From Polytrichum commune (lineage: Eukaryota > Streptophyta > Polytrichopsida > Polytrichales > Polytrichaceae), in contig OX485803.1 of assembly GCA_950295325.1 (NCBI GenBank), forward strand, positions 12,710,001 through 12,774,000: 64,000 nt of DNA. Reading direction: 5' to 3'. The notes under the pieces were generated by a model, which was not told the DNA's origin, did no database searches, and saw only the letters and a list, made by a program, of their open reading frames with translations. The stretch's first letter is position 1; every line of letters starts with the position of its first letter. The position numbers and the translations under genes were made by a program. Below, one piece after another: positions 46,359 to 59,288 of the stretch.

Positions 46359-49300
46359 TTAGTTGTGTCTTCTCTGAGGTTTTATAGATAAGAGTGGTGG
46401 TTGGCCATTCAAAGAAAATTGGAATCGCTCACTTATCCAGCCTGTGAGACGGGAGACGGTAAGCAAGCTGCGAAGCAGTGAGCGAGTTTGGACTAGTGTC
46501 TCACGTGTTCCTCTTGCAACTCGGGCCACCAGAGGCTGAGCTGCTTGCATTGGAACGGTTGCTTGCTCCTGCCACACTGACAAACAACTTAAAGTTTGTG
46601 GATACTCAACTGTTCAGATCCAACTCCTTATAAGTAAAAATCTATGCAACTGCTTAATGAAAACAAGGGACAAGAAAATAGTGTTATCTATAAAGTCACA
46701 GAGCAACCTTCGGGTGAGTTGGCTGATAGGTGAGTTTGAGAGCTTATGCATAAAGCCACTCAAGGCTCAAATTAACATGCTAAAAGAGAGGGACCAGGCC
46801 ATAAAAAGAATCTGCTATCTAGGATGTCATACTAGGATCAGTGACCAGAATAGCCTCGCACAGGCCAAGCCAGAATTTAGGGTGACGGCACTGACGGGTC
46901 CCTGGGCCCGACCCTATTTTAGATCCTAAAGTTCTCTCAAAGTTTTTTGGTTTGAAAGTGAAGTTATGAGAGTTTCACTCAACTTTCAAAATTAGGCTCC
47001 GACACAAGAAGCTCTAACGAGCTCTTAATAGAAAAGTCGCTCAAAGAGGGAGCACATTTCTAGCTTGGTCCCTCTTTGAGGGACTTTGCAGATAACTCTA
47101 ATAGTTCGTGAGCTGTTTAGAATGCTTCAGCCTCTATCAACCCACACCCACTCCTACATTGGGTGGTAATTTATGTTGACAGCGTACATGGATGTAGGGA
47201 CAAAGCCTTACGGGGATGCTCCAAAGAAGTGATTGCTTCCAGGCCAGAGGGCTTTATAGACTATGCAAGGATAATAAATCAGAGGTCATGTTGCAGTGTA
47301 TGAGGACCAACCATTGGATGCAAGACCGCCTACTTGACGGATACCAGCCTCAGCAGCTGTGATAGCTCGTGCTGAGCTTCTAACCCCCTTAGAAATCTCC
47401 TGCCTGTCAATCAGCAAACACAAAGTGTTATATATGTACACAATACAATGGAGCATCAATAACCTATGATATCAGGAACCTCAGCGGTACTAGAATCAAG
47501 TATAACAATTAAGCATACTTCTCAACTGCTTAATGGCTAATGGGTCCTAACTTCTATTGGTTCATAAATAATCCTTCAGGACGTGACGGTGACCAACAGC
47601 TCCATTGCAGCCAGGAAAAAGGTTGGTTTAAAACTACTCAGGTACTTGTCAAGTTTTACCAATATACTCACAAGGTTGTAGTAAAAACTCTCCAAGTAAT
47701 ATTATCAACAAGTGAGCTCAAAAGGCTTTTTGTTGTAACTATACCCTAGGTCATTGAGCTCCATCGTAAGGTCACTAATCTCCATGCCTGACAATCTGAC
47801 AGCCGCCATTGTGCCAGGTAGCTCCTCCCTTGCAGAATCTGCCAACTTTTCGAATGCTCGAGCTGCATTCTTAAGAGCCTGTTGCCACAAGCAACACATG
47901 TTGGTTCATTTCTTGCCTTGCCATTTACAGAGATAATTTAATCCCCACTATCCTCATTGAAAATGATACATAATAGATCCAATGTTCTTAAATGTTTAGA
48001 GCAACCTTTGCATTCAAATGCATGCCAATTTCCTATTGAACCATATTCATGCCTGTGTCTGCAGATTGGTAAAAGCTTCGCAATTTATGTGTACAGTACT
48101 TGGAACGAGAACCTTCAATGAAGAGGCAATGAATTTGTGGAGGAAAATGAATTGCAAGCCTCGGGCCTATGAGATAATTCCCCAGGCATAAAACAGCTTG
48201 CTTAATGTCATAGTGATAAGCCGGTACCAAGTGCTCATAGATAATTATAGAGCAAAAGGACTACAGGCTATCAACAAGCTATGTAAAGAATCCTGCTTTC
48301 TTTACATATACCAGTCAGAGATCAATTTGCAGACCATAAGCTCCATATACTTTAAAAAAAGCTCTGCATCACATGTACGGAGGCTTGCATTATAATTGAC
48401 AAGTGGTTTTCGAGAGCTCTCTGTCCATGCTCCTGTAATGAATCATCTTCGCAGCAGAACAAAGGTCGGAGGCTTTGATTAATTTTAAGCTATGAGGATT
48501 GTGGTGAGGAATCTTACCAGCAGACTCGGAATAGCTGCAGCGAGAAGTGTAGCCATAAACCCCGTTGTCTGCAATTACACATTGACAAATCCACAGCATT
48601 GACAAATAGCTTCACGTTGTTGAAGTGAATATATTCTTCAATCCAACTAGAATGCCTAATTGCTCTTCACAGCATTGACAATGCCTAATCACTCTGCACA
48701 CCAGAATATCCACTAATCTTGACAACAGAAGACAAAAGCTCGGAATCCTAGAATACTAGCCTTTTCGCCTGAGAAGCAGAAATTGAAACAAATTAGGCAT
48801 GTCCCACTTGTTTGTAGTTGTACACAGGTAAGCTCTGCCTAGTTTCAAAAATTCCTCCCGGAAGAACACATGCATAATGTAGGATAAGTGTGTCCGTGAT
48901 TCTGCGTTTCTCTCACCCTCCCCCCCAATCCGCTCACCCAATCCAGGCTGTATGAGAGAATGATTAAGGGTTGAATGTACCAAGCCTTTGCTGAGTCAGG
49001 GTGCACATCTCACCATGACTGCAGTGAAGCACATGATTGCCAATTGCTTATCAGCCGGGTTCCAATTCCTGAATCCATTCAAAGCCGCAGGAACAAAGGG
49101 AGTGCCCACAGAAGAGACAACACCCTGCGTGGCTTGTTGCGAGTTTTGCTCCGCTGCGTTCCCACTCATCGCCACAACCCTGCCCTGGGAACTTCGCCCC
49201 ACATTCTTCCAAATTGCCTGATTGCCTCTCCTCCTATGCAACCCCAATTCACTCCGGCCCAATCCGCCACAACCTGCTCCATTTCTGGCAACAAGGGAGG

Positions 49301-49370
49301 ACAAATGCATCGACGAGAGGCATGGTGACGGTACCTTTGACACCACAACCTGAAGCTGAAGAGACTGCAT
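46359..49370 (-). CDS. DUF948-like membrane protein, probably plastid-targeted, five exons
   Basis: The exons are 49370-49014, 48568-48518, 47878-47745, 47403-47334 and 46568-46359. All introns are GT..AG and the phases (0, 0, 2, 0) join without a break to give 273 residues. Exon 1 is Ser/Arg-rich and looks like a transit peptide, ending in AIMCFTAVM. Exon 2 (TTGFMATLLAAAIPSLL) completes a membrane helix. Exons 3-4 give EKLADSAREELPGTMAAVRL, SGMEISDLTMELNDLG and EISKGVRSSARAITAAEAGI, which resembles cyanobacterial DUF948 proteins. Exon 5 is a basic tail with RETLVQTRSLLRSLLTVSR. The role is unknown; a thylakoid or envelope location is inference. The start of exon 5 could alternatively be a few bases upstream with a different exon 4 donor. 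Confidence 0.78.
46870..47130. repeat. Fold-back repeat in the last intron of the DUF948-like gene
   Basis: An 18-bp stem (AAGTCGCTCAAAGAGGGA at 47034 and TCCCTCTTTGAGGGACTT at 47069) is extended by imperfect pairing on both sides. Fragments of the family recur at 31930-31990 and, for ACCCTATTTTAGATCCTAA (46911), inverted near 56310. It is probably a MITE. Confidence 0.55.
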
Positions 49371-50062
49371 TGTGAACTCACACGGATACTTCTAACTCCT
49401 GAACCCTAAACTCACAACGGAGAAAAAAACAATCCTTCCAATCCCACTTGATTTGGACTTTCTCCAGTCTCAAAATAGACCGTCAATAGAATGAACATCT
49501 CCTAATTCCCATCAATGAAGACAATGTCTCCTGCGCGTGGCCATCCATCGTTATCGATGATGTTGGCTGTGGCTTCGGGATTGCTCAAATAAACTGCAAT
49601 CACCAACACACCTTCATTAGGCTCTTGGCCTGCCGTTAGGGTTTTAGCCGAGTTTTAGCCTTTCCGGGTTCCACTGCGGAGAGCGATTGAGAAACAGGGG
49701 CATGGTCGTATAACTAGAGAATTGTTCTCAAAATGCACAGAGGACACCCCCTTTTCCTGTGCAATGTCGATTCGAAGAGCACCTGCTTGAGGGGAAAAAA
49801 ATCCCTGCCTCGCAAATTCGGAAATGGTCGGAAGAAAGAAGCAAGATCTCGCTTCTCCGATTGCAATGCCGAGAGCTCAATTCCGCTCTCCGTCCTCCAG
49901 CGAAGCCCAAAGGCCGTGGCAGGAGGGTTGGATGAGAACAATAATATGTGGATGGGAATGAATTTGAGATGAAAGTTGTTGCTCTGTCCATTTGGATGAA
50001 TTACTATTTGGATGAAAAGTTGTCCTCGTCTATAACTCCCCCCCCCCCCAAATTCCTTTTTC
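49371..50062. other. 5' flank of the DUF948-like gene
   Basis: The promoter and 5' leader of the minus-strand gene should lie here. Overlapping open frames on both strands at 49714-49991 show no family motifs and are probably chance. A run of 11 C occurs at 50039-50049. Confidence 0.4.
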
Positions 50063-50287
50063 TTACAAAAATTATGATATTTAGTGTGACTTATTATTTA
50101 AAATTACGCAATGCTATAATTGTTTACTGTGCATCTCATTTTCTATCAACCATGGTCGAACTGGTTGTTTGCACATTATAGAACATTAACATCTTTACTT
50201 GGTAAACAAAAAGTACATTAATAGTAAAACTATGTAGGAACATGTGACTCCGAACAGTAAGTCACACTAAATATCATATTTTCTGTA
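50063..50287. mobile_element. MITE, 225 bp, 33-bp terminal inverted repeats
   Basis: The left end (50063-50095, TTACAAAAATTATGATATTT then AGTGTGACTTA) pairs with the inverted right end (50256-50287) with only a few mismatches. The terminal motif ATGATATTTAGTGTGAC is similar to the ends of the element at 8878-9392, so they may be distant relatives. No coding sequence. Confidence 0.8.
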
Positions 50288-50288
50288 A

Positions 50289-50809
50289 TGCCCCCTTCCC
50301 ACTTGACTTTACCAAATAACCAAAGTATTTCCTAAAAACCGGGTAAAGCTCTCTTGGTTGTAGCAAAGGGATCCGGCTATCCCAATGCACCTACAAGAAC
50401 TTGCTCCAGAGATTGTCGAGTAGGTTTTCGTTAAGTAGTTTTCACACATGTTCATTGTTTTATCTATCATGCAATGAACGTTGGATAGTTTTGATCCCAT
50501 CCCCAAACGCCTTACTACTCATCTGTCTTATCATCGGTTTTTTGTTAATGGAGCTCCTCATGCCCTCGTAGTTAAAACTAAAAGCAACCAATCACAAGGG
50601 CAGGATGCGACACTGTTAAAGGTCCTACAGTCTTGCCTCATGTCTAGGTATTCATGGGAGAGTCGGTGCTTGAGGCTTAAAACCTCCTCTATTAAATCAT
50701 GCCACATCATTTGCCAACTAGGCTCGGGACCAGATAGTGTCAATGGTGTGAAGGCCGTGTTTTTTGAATCAATTTTTCGGCATAGCTAATGTCGAGTAGG
50801 AAGGGGGCA
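50289..50809. mobile_element. Tourist-like TIR element, 521 bp, TAA target duplication
   Basis: The ends TGCCCCCTTCCCACTTGAC and the inverse at 50791-50809 (GTCGAGTAGGAAGGGGGCA) are flanked by TAA at 50286-50288 and 50810-50812. A TAA target is typical of PIF/Harbinger-mobilised Tourist elements. An open frame on the + strand (50481-50789) has no recognised motif. The element abuts the MITE at 50063-50287. Confidence 0.82.
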
Positions 50810-50812
50810 TAA

Positions 50813-51540
50813 GCTTCTAGATAACTCTATTTAGTGTCTTACATGAATTTCTACATTGAATGTTGTGCTTAGTGTCACCGACTCTATTTGTCTTGCTCAA
50901 TGCTAATTGTAAACCGCTAGTGTAGTATCATCAACACTAAATGTGAACCTGATATTATTTGTCATTCCTTGTTTTTTTTTAAATGACAATTTTAGATTTA
51001 CAATGCTGCAATTACTGTCACTTACTAAGCAATTTTTCCATCCAAATTTCAATCCTCTATGACAACAATTTATTGCATAAATCTTAGGAAGCCGAATATA
51101 CCTAACTTTGTCTCAATATTTGGCATTTGGATGAACTTAAAGTAAGTTTGAATGACATTACTTGTCAACTTATATGAAAGAAGTGTCACTAGAAAGGTTA
51201 CCAAACTAGCACAAAATATCATATGATACTAAACACAATATATAGTGTATTGATCTAAAGTTAATTTAGTTTTGTCCACATTAGATATATGATTTCCACA
51301 TTTTATTTGCATGCATTCATTCACAGACAAATTTATGGACAAGAAAAAAAGACAATCCAAGAGCTATGTTTTAGGTTGAAGCCAATACATCCAAAGACAA
51401 ATTATTTATCGTTTTCATCCAATGATCATTTTCTCATCCACCCACTACATTTATCCTTAAGCACCATTGTCTAGGGTCAAAAGTGATCACATCGTTTTTG
51501 TCCCTAACGGGACAAAGGCAACAAAAGGTTAAGTAACTAA
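50813..51540. other. Non-coding DNA
   Basis: AT-rich. Scattered words such as TTAGTGTC recall the nearby MITE ends, but no complete element is seen. Confidence 0.4.
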
Positions 51541-52568
51541 GGGTCAGTTTACACCATGAATCATGAAGTCAGATCATGGAAAATGCCATTATTCTATGGT
51601 TTGGCTACATGTTCCAACTTCCATGGTCCGATTTCTTTAAAAATCAATTTACTTTCAAAAAAAAATGTGTTGATTTTTGTAATATATGACCAAAAAAAGT
51701 AGTATTGAAAAAAGTCAAGTTTGACCATTCTCTTAGCTTCACTTCTCTTCACTTCACTTATCTTCTTATTTTTGCTTGTTTTCGCCTTAAACTTCAGCAA
51801 TGGAGGAAAGGAGGATGAGACTTCTTTTACTCTTAGGATTATACATGTTTTTGTGCATGCTTGTGAAGCATGTTATAGACATTCAAACATTGCTTTTGCA
51901 AGGAGAATGGAAGCCGTTTGCAATTTTGAGCTTGATTTATGAGAGTGTGAAGCATAGAGAGATGAGCATATGGAATCAAGAACAAATGTACGGATTTGTA
52001 GACCGCTTGTCGTTAGGTACGCAGATGAAAAAAGAGTTTAGGAAGCGCATTCGAGTGAAATACATTACATTCATATTTTTATATGAAAGGTCAGGTCCCT
52101 ATATATATATACATTGTATCATTACATAGGTTAAGTAGTGTTGATGATTTAAAAAACACATAAGACTTGTATGGAGTTCATAAGAGTACATTTCTAATAA
52201 TAATAAAGAAATTTTGTAGAGTTGCTCGGAAACATATTCAACTAGTTTTTATGCAAATTCCAAGTGAATTGCAATTTAGAATTTTAGCTTCAAGAATTGA
52301 GCAGTTGCATGTCATACCTTACATCATAGGGACAATAGATGGGTCACATATTCATGTATTAGCTCTGATAATGATAATTTTTCATTCAGTAAGTCTACAG
52401 GAAATTGTTGGACCAGATGATATGTTATGAGATTATAAGTTTGGCTAGGCATAAAATCTTCATGATAAGGTTGTTTTTTATGTTAGAAGAATTAGATGTG
52501 CATGTATAAAAGATAAGTTTCAACCATATAAACTTATAGAATACGTTGCGTATCCGGTAAGGTCTCAG

Positions 52569-52570
<2 letters not shown>
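51541..52570 (+). mobile_element. Truncated PIF/Harbinger element with transposase relic
   Basis: The left end TAA-GGGTCAGTTTACACCATG (from 51541) and the following ~240 bp match the non-autonomous element at 32346. The frames 51800-52129 and 52167-52570 encode transposase parts (LILSLIYESVKHREM-like and HKSTFLIIIKKFCRVARKH, ASRIEQLHVIPYIIGTIDGSH with the first catalytic Asp, then KDKFQPYKLI and EYVAYPVRS near the second Asp site, where Asp is lost). Frameshifts occur and the third catalytic region is absent. Sequence ends in a (TA)n/(CA)n run. Confidence 0.8.
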
Positions 52571-52601
<31 letters not shown>

Positions 52602-52602
52602 A
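52568..52602. repeat. (TA)n(CA)n microsatellite
   Basis: About 12 TA units followed by five CA units. It marks the truncation point of the PIF relic. Confidence 0.95.
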
Positions 52603-52906
52603 ACATGAGTCCATTTTCTAGCATGCCATTCATACATATACATTTGTTTTTCTCTATAAACTTCTTGTATACACGGGGTTTCATTTCACAATGACCCACG
52701 CACGTCATTTAGGTTTCCAACAAAGAGTCCACCCTCATGCCAAGTACCAGGCAACCCAGAAAGATTGTGCTCCCATATCGATAGAGTAGTTGAAGGCCAA
52801 CAAGCCCAATGGCATGGAATTACCCTAAAGTAATCCTTGGAAATTTGTGACATTCCTTAGGTTTTTGCAGGTGAAGAATTTGCACACACTCGACCTCCAA
52901 GGCCTA

Positions 52907-53333
52907 AGGTAGGAATACCATAACCCGTGAAAATAAGGTGATTCGCATTGAAGATCTGGTCTGACAATCATGAGATAATCTTCCAAGATAGACGAGAAGG
53001 ATTCATGAAGAATGCAAGTTGTTTCATATTTTTCTGCCCTATACAAAAAAATAAAATGCTACATCTTTTCATAGTGGAAAGTTGTCCAACCCCCTACTCG
53101 AACACTGGATTCTCCTTACACTGAACACGGTAATCCGCATTTTCATACAGAATATCGCCTAAATCGGTTACCTCATGAGTACATTAACACTTGACTCCCA
53201 TTGGCTACACTAAGTGTACACGCATTGAAGTTGTCGCCGAGCCATGATCCGTTTTAGAAATGGCACTTCACCATTATGACGGCAATTTAGTGCATGGCTA
53301 GAGGGTGGTTAATAGGTTATGGTATTTCTACCT
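52907..53333. mobile_element. TIR element (copy 2), 427 bp, TA target duplication
   Basis: This is the reverse-complement counterpart of 30846-31270. Its ends are AGGTAGGAATACCATAACCC and GGTATTTCTACCT, with TA at 52905-52906 and 53334-53335. Copies are similar along their whole length with small indels. Confidence 0.88.
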
Positions 53334-53335
53334 TA

Positions 53336-55620
53336 CTAGAATGTCTACTTGTTTTGACAATTGAGACTTATCATGATTTGGAGGAAACCGTGTGTGCACA
53401 TAGTGATGCCTTGCATGATGCTTGCTCGTCTTCCCAAAGACAACTACCATGGAAATGCATGTATAATTTACAAATTGTGAAGGTGAAATAAACGTGAATT
53501 CTGAAGCATGTACCATTTAAAAAGCCATTGTGAGCACTTGCACATTTGAACCTTATGGCGGGACACCAGTGTCTCATAATACACTGATTAATCTATGAAG
53601 CCCATGTCGATGTCAAAAATCGTCACTTAAAGGTGATCAAAGCAGTGTTGTAATTGTCTCGATGTTTGTTACACGCTCTGATGTTTGAAGTTGGTTTTAC
53701 TTTCGATCACTTACAACCACAAAACCAATCATTGAGGAGGCTCCGATTTATTTGGGACACCGGTGTCCTGCCATAAGATTCATTTTGAGCTTTGGCAAAA
53801 CTTGTAGTATCGAGTGCCTTCCAAACTTGACAATTATTGGAGGATGTCATGAACCTCACAAACCCTAACATGTATTGGCCTCAACTTGTATAACGATTGG
53901 GACTCAAAACATGAAAACTGCATACATACATACATACATGTTGGCAAACTTGTGAACTTGTTCTATTTGGGTTCTAGATCTTACACTCTTGTACTAGGAA
54001 TATTTGGGGATACACTCTAAATTTTGTAGTATCACACATGTGGCAATCAAAATGCTTGTGATATTACGGAGTTTTGTAGTGTTAACATGGATGCGTGATA
54101 ATAGAGAATTAGTGTAGCGTGTGACACTATGGAATAACACATAGTGCAACATTGTAATGTTGAAATTGATGATTTCATACATGGGACATGGATACTCTCC
54201 CAAAGTTGCACACATACGCAAAGTTTATGGTACATTTAGGCAACCCAAGGAGTCAATAAACACTTTGTACATGACCTTGGTGCAAGACCCCAACATGGAG
54301 CCGATCGGGAAGATTATGAAGAGGACGGTGGGGAGAATGATACGATTATGACTTTGCAAATCCTTGGAGACGATGAACATTGAGTAGGTTTTCTAGTGGG
54401 TGGGCAACCAAATGATCTTGATTGCGGGTTGAGTGAAGATATGGAAGCTTAGGATGTAGGAAGGAGGCAATAAGGCAGCCAAGGCATAGGTGGACCCATG
54501 GTGTGTATGTGTCCGCATAAGTGAACCTTTTTGAGAAGTTGAATCTTAAGTTTTATTTTTCACCTTCAAACAAAACGCTTTGTAGATTTCAATCTTAGTA
54601 GAATTTTGCATTTGTCTAAATGATGAAAGGGAACTTGCTAGCACTGCTCATTTGAGTCATGTGTGGATCATAATGAGGTGATGACATTGAAATTTGTGCA
54701 AAAATTAGACATTGAAGACAATAATCTCAGGTTGCAATAGTTTTGATTTAAGAGAGAAGAGCTTACCACATTGGTGGATTGAATTGCTGAGAGATATGTA
54801 GCACATGTGAGAGGGAAAAGACTAGGGTTTGTGATTAAGGTTAGGGTTTAGAACAAATCCTCACATGGGAAATCTACGATATCATAACACATCCATCTTC
54901 ACATGTCAACCTCCCGCTTGGCCTTCCTAGGCAATGTGGCAGATCCATGCACCAACAATTACACAAGTGGCATCAAAAGAAGACAATCCACATATTGACA
55001 CGTGACGCAATGCAAGGGTGTGGGTTGACTTCTTTGGTAGTTTGCAGTAATGAAGAAACCCGTAATACAAGAAAGAGAAACGTGAAAATGAGGAGTAAGG
55101 TTTGAACTAAGAACATCCATTCCCTAGGATTATGGGACACTAGAGAGTGAGTGACATTACGGAGGTTAATGTTATGGAGTTTAGGGTGTACAAGTGTTAA
55201 TGAAACGATCCCAATCGACTGCACTTAGCTTCTATTGTCCCAATGAGCTTTGAATGTTGTCCAATCTCTTTAAGTCTAGAAATTTGCAAAAGTTTAGTAT
55301 CAATGAATGTCTGAAGCTAGTTTGTTTGGATGTGCGTGCAAGAGTCAAGGCATTCCATAATTGAACCACCGAGGAATTTGGTTCAAAAACATGTACTAGA
55401 GGTTGTCCGTGCTTTTCATCATATGTGTTGGAGAGTAAAAAATATGTGCAATTGTGAGAATGGAACTGGTCTTGATGCCAAGTGAGAATCATGTTTGTAG
55501 TGTTTGTCCCACGACGTTCTCCGAAAGATGACCTTGGATGGTCTAAAAACTAACCATGAAGGTTTCCACCTTGCCATATGTATTTGTTGGGTAGCACTTT
55601 TTGCTATCTAACTACTTTGT
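53336..55620. other. Intergenic DNA, nothing recognised
   Basis: No gene can be supported. Around 54157-54480 the + strand gives protein-like text (MSIYMGHGYSPK-type and MEPIGKIMKRTVGRM) broken by stops, of unknown origin. GTTAGGGTTTAG occurs near 54840. Confidence 0.4.
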
Positions 55621-55875
55621 TCAAGATTAGGTGAGCCATCAAATACCTCACCTACTTAGTCCTTAACAAAAGGAAACTTGATAATAAACAAACCACTGTT
55701 CCCCCGCCCTAAAGGGAAGTTAACTAAAGACACACCACCGGAGCCCACCTCCTAAAGAGGCAAAACGCCCCATACTGCATCATGGGTAACATGATCAGCA
55801 TCGGGTTAACGGGCTCACATTCATGCCGGTACATGGTACGGGCGTTATCTTTTCTTTCTTTTCTTTCAAGATTAG
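55621..55875 (+). mobile_element. SINE-like retroposon with 10-bp target duplications
   Basis: Perfect direct repeats TCAAGATTAG (55621-55630 and 55866-55875) flank a 235-bp GC-richer body ending in a CTTTTCTTTCTTTTC tail. The 3' part (ATTCATGCCGG...) resembles the 3' part of the SINE at 38513 (ATTCACGCCGG). No clear pol III boxes are seen, so it may be 5'-truncated. Confidence 0.68.
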
Positions 55876-57132
55876 CTGCAATTCCATAAACTACATGGAA
55901 CTCTCACAAAGCGCATTGTTGGATTACATTAATTAGTGTGGAGAAATTTGTATTTTTTTAATAATAAGAAATTCAAGTAGTTGACTCCTTCAAGATGTGG
56001 TGGGATATGGTGGTGATTGTCATGCCTCCAATTGCTATAAATTAAGGTAAACGGCCCTATTATGGGCAGTTCCAACTCCACATAGATTTTTGAATGTTCG
56101 ATTGAATCATGAATTGTTTCATCTTAGAAGAGTCATCCATAAAGTGCTTAAAGAAGGGATGGAGTCATGGGGTTTGATCCTTCTTTGAGATTTATTATTA
56201 TTATTATTAAAAGCTTGTTAGCTTAACGTGTACCGGAGCCTATTTTGAAAGGTGGGTGAAAGCCTATTTTGAGACCTCCTCTTTCCACCTCTCAAACCTT
56301 GAGATAGTTTTAGGATCTAAAATAGGGTATCATGGGACTTGTTGTCCTAAATCTTGGATTGGCATATGCAAGACTAGCTTGGCCCACCCATCCCACGTAG
56401 TAAGACAAGCTAGAAAGCCGGTTTTTAAAAGCCTGACACCACTTTTGTGTATGGCAATTTAAACATTAAGAAAAAATGGGTGACTTTGTGATAATTCTCA
56501 TAAATTGAAGGTTCAAGACTAAAATGAGATTTAAGTATATTTGGACAACACTTGGGTACAAAGTCATCCCAACTCCATAATCAAAGCTACGACCAAGTGT
56601 CTTTGTAGGGGTTTCTAGTGGGGAAGTGGGTGACATATGTTCACAAGTCAATTATGGATTGCTAGTCTCATCTACCGTATGTTGGAAATGTCCATAATTC
56701 ATGTATAAATCCAAATATACTTGAATCTCAGTTACTAAACCCATGTTTTCATTTGTTGTACTATACAATAACTTTATTAGCAATCACAAAATTGTGCAAA
56801 TTGTTATTTTAGGTTTTAGAATTGAAGTTGAGATGCACTAATTATAGGAGGTCAAAGTGAAGATTTTCTCCCTCTTTTTTAGTGTTCATTGGATGAACAC
56901 AACTAACTATTAGACCTAGAATGGTGATTATCTTTCAAACACATATCCCAATCTCACATAAGACATCTCTTTATAATGTCCATTATTAGGCTACAAGCCT
57001 TGCTTGCCATATATATACCACTCAAATACAAGTGTCAATTAGAAAAGTGTGGCCACTTGAGGCAGACATATCTTAGTGTTGGAAGGAGACATGGTGACAA
57101 CGTTGCAAATGTTGTTACGTGTCTAGTTTCAT
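55876..57132. other. Intergenic DNA with a MITE fragment
   Basis: No gene. 56224-56340 (GCCTATTTTGA twice, TTAGGATCTAAAATAGGGT) matches, inverted, a part of the repeat at 46900 in the DUF948-like gene intron. (ATT)n lies at 56191-56206. Confidence 0.4.
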
Positions 57133-57270
57133 GCATTAGTAAGAATAGTGGGTCAAATGGCATGCCAATCTAACACAAAGTGCCTAGAATAACATTGATT
57201 GTTGTCATTTTGGACACTTTGTGTTAGATTGACGTGTCATGTAGACCCACCATTCCTACTCCAGTAATGA
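57133..57270. repeat. Long imperfect hairpin, arms ~55 bp, loop ~27 nt
   Basis: The left arm (57133-57184, CATTAGTAAGAATAGTGGGTC...CAATCTAACACAAAGTG) pairs with the right arm (57212-57270, CACTTTGTGTTAGATTG...GACCCACCATTCCTACTCCAGTAATG). The innermost 17 bp pair perfectly. Confidence 0.8.
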
Positions 57271-59280
57271 TGTCATCCTACCTACTTGGTATTTCAATTT
57301 TTTTTATTTCATTTGATTTTTTCCTTTCCCCTAGAATAATTTGCGGCGAGGCAGTGTGAAAGGCTTTAATGGCTCTAGTACAAAAGGGCTGAGGTGTTTG
57401 AGTATCAGCAGTTCCATATGCCCAGTTGCTTGTGACACGACTGACAGAATGACTCGCTCCCATACTCCCATGTGCTCAACCTCCCAGACAAATTACTGGC
57501 AGTAACTTTAACTAAAGCACCTAATCTTCGAGTCGGATCTACTTATCACATGCAAACGATTACTTTATTAGGAGAAAACTACCTGCGGGGCTCAAGAAGT
57601 ACTTTGCGTCATTCCTTATTTAATCCAGAAGACTAGAAACTTTGAAATTCTTACATGGAGGAAATACAATTGAAGGTTAAATCTCTTTTTCAAAGGGGAA
57701 TTAGAGCTTGGTCCCCAGGCAGGTAAAGTACAACCATGCGAACTCTCCACAGCTTCAGTCTCGAATCAGGAGCCTTAATTCCTGCAAGGGCATCTAAACA
57801 TTGTCGTTACACTCAGAGAACCATTCTGGTTACCAAGTTTTGTTGAGGTTTGAGGGAGATGTTTGCAAGTAGAGGACAACAGAGGAAGCGCTGCTTCGTG
57901 TGAATCTACGTTTTGCAAATTTGAGGATAACGATGGACGAGATTACAAAGGGAGACATGGAATATTCAAATGTGAAGTACAAGAGGGTGGCCCATGCAAG
58001 TGCAATGATGTAAGTCATGCGATGATCTGGGACGGCGTGGAACATGGAGAGAGGATCCAAGAACCTTTCAAAAACAATGTCGCAAGAGGGTCTTGGTGCA
58101 GTGGCAGACAGACTCTTACAAGTTGCAGATAAGTTATGAAATGTACCAAGATAACATAACCTAGCTACCATGAGTTTGGATAAATGCCATGTTGGGTTTA
58201 CTCTGTCAAGATCTCCATGTCAGAGGTGACGTACCAGCCGGCCGCTCATCAGGCGCACTTCTGTGTCAATATTCTCAACCTCGCTCTGTCGATATTCAGA
58301 CTGTCATTGTCCTTGCCCACATAAGCTAACTCTGTCGTCAAACCACGTTTGCTGCTCCTCGGATTCAGAAGTGATGCTACCATATTCAAAAGAACACACT
58401 ATCCTAGCAAAAGTGTTGCAACGAATTATAACTTATATTACTCAAGCCAAAGAAATTAACTCCTGTCAAGCTATGTGAGTGTTGCAATCTGGTAGAAATT
58501 AAACAAAGATAACTTGAGCTTCTGACCTTCAGAAAATCCAATCCAGCTCTGAAATCTTCCTAACTCTCTAGGGTACTCCACTTGGAACTATGCAGAAACT
58601 ACTTGCCACATTATCGTATAATGTTCAAACCAAGGAAAACCATCGTTACTCTTAAGCTGTGTAGCTTATGGTAAGTTAAGTGTTCCAATTTGTTTCGAAA
58701 CAGCTCTTTCCAATTGGAGCACTTACTCTAATTGAGTTTGGAAATTTTAAAGTTCATCAAATTACCTACAGTAGGATTTTATCATTTCCATTTATGTCTT
58801 GAAGTTCAACACACAGCAACCAACAATCATGTGTTATTCCTGCAAACCTACGAGTGTGGAACACGCCGTCACAGACCTGACATGCACAATATAAGGCGAA
58901 ATGTACAGTCAGAATCTTACCACCAACCACAATCAACTGCATACATTCAGTCCTCACGGTATATGGTCAAAGAATGCAGGCTCAGTTAAGAAACGGTAGG
59001 TAGACCTCAGTGATAGAACGATAAAATTCAAATACCACTTACCCATGTCAAAAGGATATGATATGGGAATTATACAGACTATAATATATGAAACAACAGA
59101 AAGATGCACAGAAACCAGCACTACTATGTGAATCCAGACAAATAAAACTCCACTAATTATCCTAATTAGTGGATGTTATTTGGAATTACGGAGTGCTATA
59201 ACTTCTTAATGGGAATGTAATATTTTGCCAAGCAATGTCATTTATGTTCTATAATATCCCAAAAACAATTGAACTTTCGG
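57271..59280. other. No recognised gene
   Basis: Open frames at 57830-58171 (-) and 57863-58132 (+) overlap on opposite strands and show no motifs. The region could include 3' sequences of the small gene downstream, but no exon is supported. Confidence 0.35.
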
Positions 59281-59288
59281 TAGTAAAA

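Noticed and set aside
49714-49991. Arg/Ser-rich frames on both strands upstream of the DUF948-like gene
   Set aside because: No family motif, mutually overlapping, and in the expected 5' flank.
57830-58171. 113-residue minus-strand frame with an 89-residue frame opposite it
   Set aside because: Overlapping frames on both strands without motifs or recognisable family. Likely chance.
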